From: Anthoceros angustus
Taxonomy: Eukaryota; Streptophyta; Anthocerotopsida; Anthocerotales; Anthocerotaceae
Direction: 5' to 3'
Assembly (NCBI GenBank): GCA_010909165.1
Contig: MU008167.1
Coordinates: forward strand, 980,001 to 1,044,000
DNA: 64,000 nt
Of this stretch, positions 57,401-64,000 are shown one piece after another. Made by a program: the position numbers and the translations under genes. The notes under the pieces are model-generated. The model was not told the DNA's origin. It saw only the letters and a program-made list of their open reading frames with translations, and searched no databases. Each line of letters opens with the position of its first letter. Positions within the stretch are counted from its first letter, which is position 1.

Positions 57401-57825
57401 GAACCATTTTGGGCAGCTTAAAGACGTCAATGAATCGCAGATAAAGTGACACGGTATGAGGACCTGACAGCTGCAACAGCCCTGGAAATCAACCTGCTCC
57501 CGAAACCCATTGAACTGGACGTTTGAGCCTGCTTTCAACCTCAGGCCCAGCTGATAGCCTCGTGGTATCCGAGTCCACCATAGACCAGCTAGATCAACTT
57601 TGGATACTTCCACAACCTTGCCACCTCCTTGCTTCTTCCATACGAAACCTCCAATATGAATTCTGAACTGCCCTGAATGCTGCAAAGCGCATCACGCTCA
57701 AACTGAGCCAACATACTATTGGAGACTGAAATACGCAATTTCCTGGGCAAACGGCCGACGCACATCACCTGCCCGGAGCGTCCGCCAAGCAGGATGTTGT
57801 TCACGACCGGCCCAGCGTCGCCCAT
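54498..57825 (-). CDS. SSRP1: FACT complex subunit SSRP1
   Basis: Sixteen exons with GT-AG borders join in frame into about 651 residues, the usual plant length. Exons on the minus strand: 57825-57769, 57667-57494, 57396-57291, 57219-57083, 57004-56921, 56807-56713, 56625-56520, 56389-56312, 56220-56128, 56042-55845, 55760-55606, 55527-55368, 55291-55178, 55107-54925, 54826-54748, 54634-54498. The start is ATG 57825 ([10 protein letters not shown]). Order: POB3-like N-domain with [14 protein letters not shown]; a PH-type middle domain with [36 protein letters not shown] and [26 protein letters not shown]; an acidic stretch; a lysine-rich linker; one HMG box ([18 protein letters not shown] ... 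[12 protein letters not shown]); and an acidic end. With SPT16 it reorganises nucleosomes in transcription and replication. Introns are 70-130 bp. Confidence 0.96.
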
Positions 57826-58266
57826 CGTTTCTCCGGCCAAAGGACCGACCTTCTCGGGGTCCGTGCTGCTCAAATCTCTTCTACTGCTGAGTAGACGCGA
57901 ATTTCGTATTATGTTTTTTTTGTGTCAAATCCTTCGTCAGGACATGTCGTTCGGCGGCAACAAGTGCAAACACCATATATTGCAACCATAGCTGGCACAT
58001 CGTATGCTTCGTCGAACTGCCCTTCTGGGGCGTCACATTCCTGCAGCCTCTTCTTACAATTTTTCCAAGGGGTCCTAGCCTTCCTTCATGTTGGCAGCAG
58101 TGTCCCGGTTCCTAGGGCATCGGACGATGACAATGTAGACGCTCTATCATCTGAAACTATTTCATGTTTACTCCGAAGCTCCTCTACGCTGGGCTGTGCA
58201 GCCGAAGTGCACTGACGAGTTACATGAAACCGGAGCTTCTACATGGACTTCAGTGGACTTAGCCCA
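57826..58266. other. Spacer between GapC end and SSRP1 start
   Basis: This 441-bp interval must hold the 3' end of GapC and the promoter of SSRP1, both on the minus strand. I see no clear TATA box or other element and no small gene. Confidence 0.4.
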
Positions 58267-60368
<2,102 letters not shown>

Positions 60369-60954
60369 TCTTGCTAGAACACGATGCTCTGCACAGGATC
60401 CGGGAGCCGAGAAGAAGCTCTGCTGAATTCGGTGGAGGCGCAATCGAGACGCAGCTCGAATCTGTCAAATCCCGAGAAGGGAATTGGCGTGGAGAATATT
60501 AGAAAGCGCGCAGCGAGAAACGAGGCGGCGATGGCGAAGTGGCAAGCGGGAGTGCAAGAAATGCGCAGTCCGAATTCGGCGCGAGTCGTGAAAAGAGATG
60601 GTTACACGGCAATAGCTCGGCGGTGGCTGGAGCAAGGCCGAAGAAGGCGAGCAGGCGTGCCATTGCCACCTTCCGCTTCCTCTGCTCTCGCCACATGGGC
60701 AGGGGTCGTTGCGCTCATCTCGACACGTCATTTGCGTCACCCGCTTTTCCCGACACGTCATTTGCGTCACCCGCTTTTCCCCTGTTCAGCATGCAGGGAG
60801 CAACGGGCTGGAAGGAAGTCCAAAGCTGCCGAGGACCTACGACACTCGGAGGTGTAAAAATTCATCCTCACGGGACTTACAATAATGTGTTTGCATGTAA
60901 AAGTATGTAGATATGTACATGCAGGATTTGAGCTTCACGTCTGGAATGGGATCT
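60369..60954. promoter_or_regulatory. GapC upstream region
   Basis: On the minus strand this interval precedes GapC and follows the HslU stop. It holds a perfect 30-bp direct repeat (next entry). A CTAAT branch-point-like motif and TTTGACAG lie at about 60505-60460, compatible with the end of a leader intron. Open frames here are short. Confidence 0.4.
60721..60780 (-). repeat. Perfect 30-bp direct repeat with ACGT-core motifs in the GapC promoter
   Basis: Two identical, adjacent 30-bp units. On the minus strand each contains ATGACGTGTC (an ACGT-core site of the type bound by plant bZIP factors) and GTGACGC. They lie about 355-410 bp before the GapC start codon. A regulatory role is inferred from position and motif. 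Confidence 0.6.
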
Positions 60955-63827
60955 CTACAGAATGAATCTGGAAACGTCGGTTTTGTGAAGGAGGTCTCCT
61001 ACGGATCGCCTGACCTTCTGCACCCGAACGAGTTTAATAACGGATCGCTCTGTCAGAACTGATTGATGGGATGGATGCGAAGATATAGAGAAACGGGGTT
61101 GGGATGGTAGAATACCTCCTTGTCGACAGTGTATGTCTGGCCCGACCTTTCAGGAGCATGGAAGCTGATGTCTTCAACGACCCTCTCTATTACCTGCACA
61201 GTTAAGGAGTAGGGAATCAGAAACGCTTCGCTGTGTCTTCCTCCTGCGTAGAGAGCTGCTGAAGGGCACTTACTGTGTGCAGTCTCCTTGCGCCGATGTT
61301 GTCCAGAGATCTGTTCACCTGGTGTGACCATGGAGAACGGGAGAGAGCGTGTCAGACCCTTGAGAGCAATGAAGTCAGTGCATCGATGGACCAAGATTTT
61401 CCTGCACGCACCTCTGCTGCAACAACGGCAAGCTCGTTGATTGCCTCGTCGGTGAATATCAGCTCAATGTCCTCAGTCTTCATCAGCAGTTGCTGTTGTT
61501 TGATCATGTTGGTCTCAGGCTCCGTCAATATACGATAAAGATCCTGAACAAGCCGCCCAGTAAGAATAATTTCATCCAAAACGGCCCGGGTCGCGTTTAC
61601 AGAAAATGCGGAAGATGTAAACTGCTGGCTGGTGCACCTCTTGAGTGAGCCCTTTGAGCTCCACACGGATGGGCAGCCGGCCTTGCAGCTCAGCTAGCAT
61701 GTCACTAGGCTTGCAGGCATGAAAGGCTCCACTGCAGATGAAGAGGATATGGTCGGTGTTCACATTTCCGTACTTGGTACAGACAGTGCTGAAACGTCAA
61801 TACGCCATGTCAGCTCAGCTCAGCAAAGCATACATATTAGAGGTTGCATTTGACGCAATATATTCTGATGAACCCGGAAAAATACCTGCCCTCAATGATA
61901 GGAAGCAAGTCTCTCTGGACACCTTCCGAACTAGCATCTGCACCATGTCTTGTCTCGCTGCTTGTTACAATCTTGTCTATTTCATCAATGAACACAATAC
62001 CATCCGACTCTGCCAACTGCGACAATGATTTAGCAAAACTCCTAGGCATTCCCAGTTGCTCTACAATACCGGAAAGAACTTGATCTGGTCAACATTGTCA
62101 CAACCTACCCCAACGCTGACCTGAATAGCATCTTTTGTAATCTGATCCGAGTTCAAATGCTTCTCCATCTCTATTTCAATCAGTAAAGGCCTTGCTTCCC
62201 CAATAGTTATCTCTCTCCTTTCTGTTTTATGAGACTTGAACACCTTCTCCATCTGCAAGAGTGAACGGTGACAACAAACACATCAAGAGCAAGACTATGG
62301 GCTGGATTGGCACCTTCCACAAGACATCCATCAATCTCTTCTAACTACAAAGCCACATCTGGGAACTAGAGTCAGCTTGAATGAGCTCACATCGAAAGCT
62401 AGCTTACCCTATAAATTAACTCATTAACTGCAAAGCCACCACCGCTACTCATGATATCCACAGGGACACGAACTCTTCCGTCAGGAATATCCAGCTGAAT
62501 TTTGCGATTATCTATGCTGCCGGACCTGTACAGTTTCCTAAACATTTCTGATGCATCTCGTGAACTGCCTCCAGAGTCACCCTGCTCGACAGAATATCAC
62601 AAAAGAAACTGCTCAGAGAAGCTCGCCAGAATCCAGCTCTCAAGTGACTTCTGCACGTCCGTATAGCAGAGGCAAATCAGCACCTCTGTCGACTGCTGTG
62701 CGCCAATCAAAGTATCCAGAATTCGATTTTCCACTGTCTTTTCAATCTCCTTTGCAATCCTCGTGCGCACCTGAATAAGATCATTCAGGCCAAACAATGC
62801 ATAAACTGCCACCATATGGCTCCTCCTAGCCCCCAGCACATGAAAAACTAACAATCTGCACCTGCAATCATACCTTTTGCCGCTGCAAGGATATCGCGTT
62901 ATCTACAAGGTCCCGGATGATCTGGTCCACATCACGACCATGAAAACCAACCTCTGTAAACTTTGTGGCCTCCACCTGCAATTGCAAATAGCTCCGATCA
63001 AGAAGATAACAAGAATCACTTCGCCCAAAAGGGGTAACCGTAGTTGAGCTGAACAGAAGCAGCTCTGCTTTGGTAACACCCAATGCGGGAAGGTGTGCAT
63101 ATCTATCGACTAGATAGCTGTACCTTCACAAAAGGTGCATAGGCCAATTTAGCTAAACGCCGGGCAATTTCTGTCTTCCCACACCCTGTGGGACCAATCA
63201 TGAGAATATTTTTGGGTACAATCTCTGCCCTAAGATGCGCAGGAATTTTGTGCCGTCGCCACCTGTTGCCTGTCAAGCATCATATAATCTATAAGAGCCT
63301 CCACACGGTACAGGGAAATCAGGCGTCCTCAAGCATAATCACACCTTCTGCAGATCGGTTGGAGGCGGAGGGGTTCTACACACAAGCTAAGTAATGGCTT
63401 TCACATCTGCTGGGCATGCAAGCACATTCCGGATTCGGTGCTAAGCATGACAACAGTGTAAAGATCACCATACAGAGTGACCTACACATTTGTGAAGTAG
63501 ATCACACAAGAGGCAGCAGCAAGGCTTGGAAGCGCATACGCAGAGCCACTGCCACCGCGCGTTTGGCTTCAGTTTGTCCAACAATATATCGGTCCAGCAT
63601 CTCCACGACTTTTGCAGGAGTCAGTGCATCCGCCCCACTATCATCTGCAGCCCACGCCCTCCCTCTGTAAACCTCCAAATCCAAAAAAAAATCACACACG
63701 ACACCAAATCACAGCTAAGACTCAATCCCACACAGTACCTGAAAAATCCGTTTCGGAGGCACCTTCCAGAACAGGGAAATCAGCATGATCGGGCGTTATT
63801 AGCACAGTCCCATCGACCTGTGCAGAT
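60955..63827 (-). CDS. HslU: HslU/ClpY ATPase of the HslUV protease, 5' end outside the window
   Basis: Thirteen exons are visible, joining in frame: 63827(or 63817)-63739, 63662-63540, 63269-63124, 62975-62874, 62770-62684, 62581-62408, 62252-62121, 62016-61886, 61789-61638, 61543-61412, 61318-61274, 61193-61116, 61017-60955. Motifs in order: [20 protein letters not shown] (HslU start region), Walker [29 protein letters not shown], the I-domain, Walker [43 protein letters not shown], and the C-terminal SRFIL tail that in bacteria docks into HslV. HslU unfolds proteins and feeds them to HslV. A nuclear copy with introns implies import into an organelle, probably the mitochondrion; the targeting sequence would be upstream, beyond the window. 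Visible length is about 484 residues, against about 440 for bacterial HslU. HslV is not in the window. Confidence 0.95.
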
Positions 63828-64000
63828 CTGCAGCACAAGGCCACTGTCAACTCCAATTCCATCATCCAGACACCCTAACCAGTACCATCCCACACAAAGT
63901 CCATCCACAAACCCCATGCCAAATCCACAAAACAGCAATCTCTAACCTAATCCCAATTGCACACAATCCACACGCAAGGTCCAGAAAGCCACTAACGTCG
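63828..64000 (-). other. Upstream of the first visible HslU exon
   Basis: Probably intron or 5' leader of HslU. A splice acceptor (GTGCTGCAG) borders the first visible exon. No coding segment could be supported here. Confidence 0.4.

Overview
This is a nuclear window from a plant-lineage eukaryote. The genes are split by short introns with canonical borders. The protein families are plant-type: SSRP1 with a C-terminal HMG box, a cytosolic NAD-type GapC, and a DCAF8-like WD40 protein. The mobile elements are plant-type as well: Ty1/copia elements with initiator-tRNA primer sites, a Ty3/gypsy remnant and CACTA DNA transposons. A nuclear HslU (ClpY) gene, a family I understand to be missing from flowering plants, together with introns mostly of 70-130 bp, points to a non-seed streptophyte (charophyte alga, bryophyte or similar). 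The species cannot be named from the sequence alone.

Layout. 1-2494: no recognisable gene. 2495-13184: a 10.7-kb CACTA-like element with 29-bp terminal inverted repeats and no recognisable transposase. 13185-13850: spacer with a 26-bp minisatellite. 13851-19446: an old, broken minus-strand copia element with 207-bp LTRs and a GGGAT target duplication. 20788-22593: a gag-only copia relic, followed by a gypsy reverse-transcriptase relic. 24471-26515: the DCAF8-like gene (+). 27744-28460: tandem repeats, a copia RNase H relic and an LTR/primer-site relic. 29197-42080: a class-beta DNA-methyltransferase-like ORF cut in two by an 11.5-kb CACTA element (29806-41343) that carries a TNP2 transposase. 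44350-52433: a plus-strand copia element with identical 151-bp LTRs, an extra ORF before gag and a long antisense ORF behind pol. 53929-54089: a small MITE. 54498-63827: three intact housekeeping genes, all on the minus strand: SSRP1, GapC and the 5'-truncated HslU.

The three minus-strand genes have unrelated jobs: chromatin (FACT), glycolysis, and mitochondrial or plastid proteolysis. They are neighbours, not an operon. Their exons join without a single frame break.

The repeats behave differently. At eight places, all inside transposable elements, a block of about 0.35-1.8 kb is followed at once by a second copy that differs mainly by 1-6-bp insertions and deletions rather than substitutions. 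That spectrum is unlike the transition-rich divergence between the old copia LTRs at 13.9 and 19.2 kb. It suggests gap-filling with error-prone reads more than biology. The broken frames inside those blocks should be read with that in mind.
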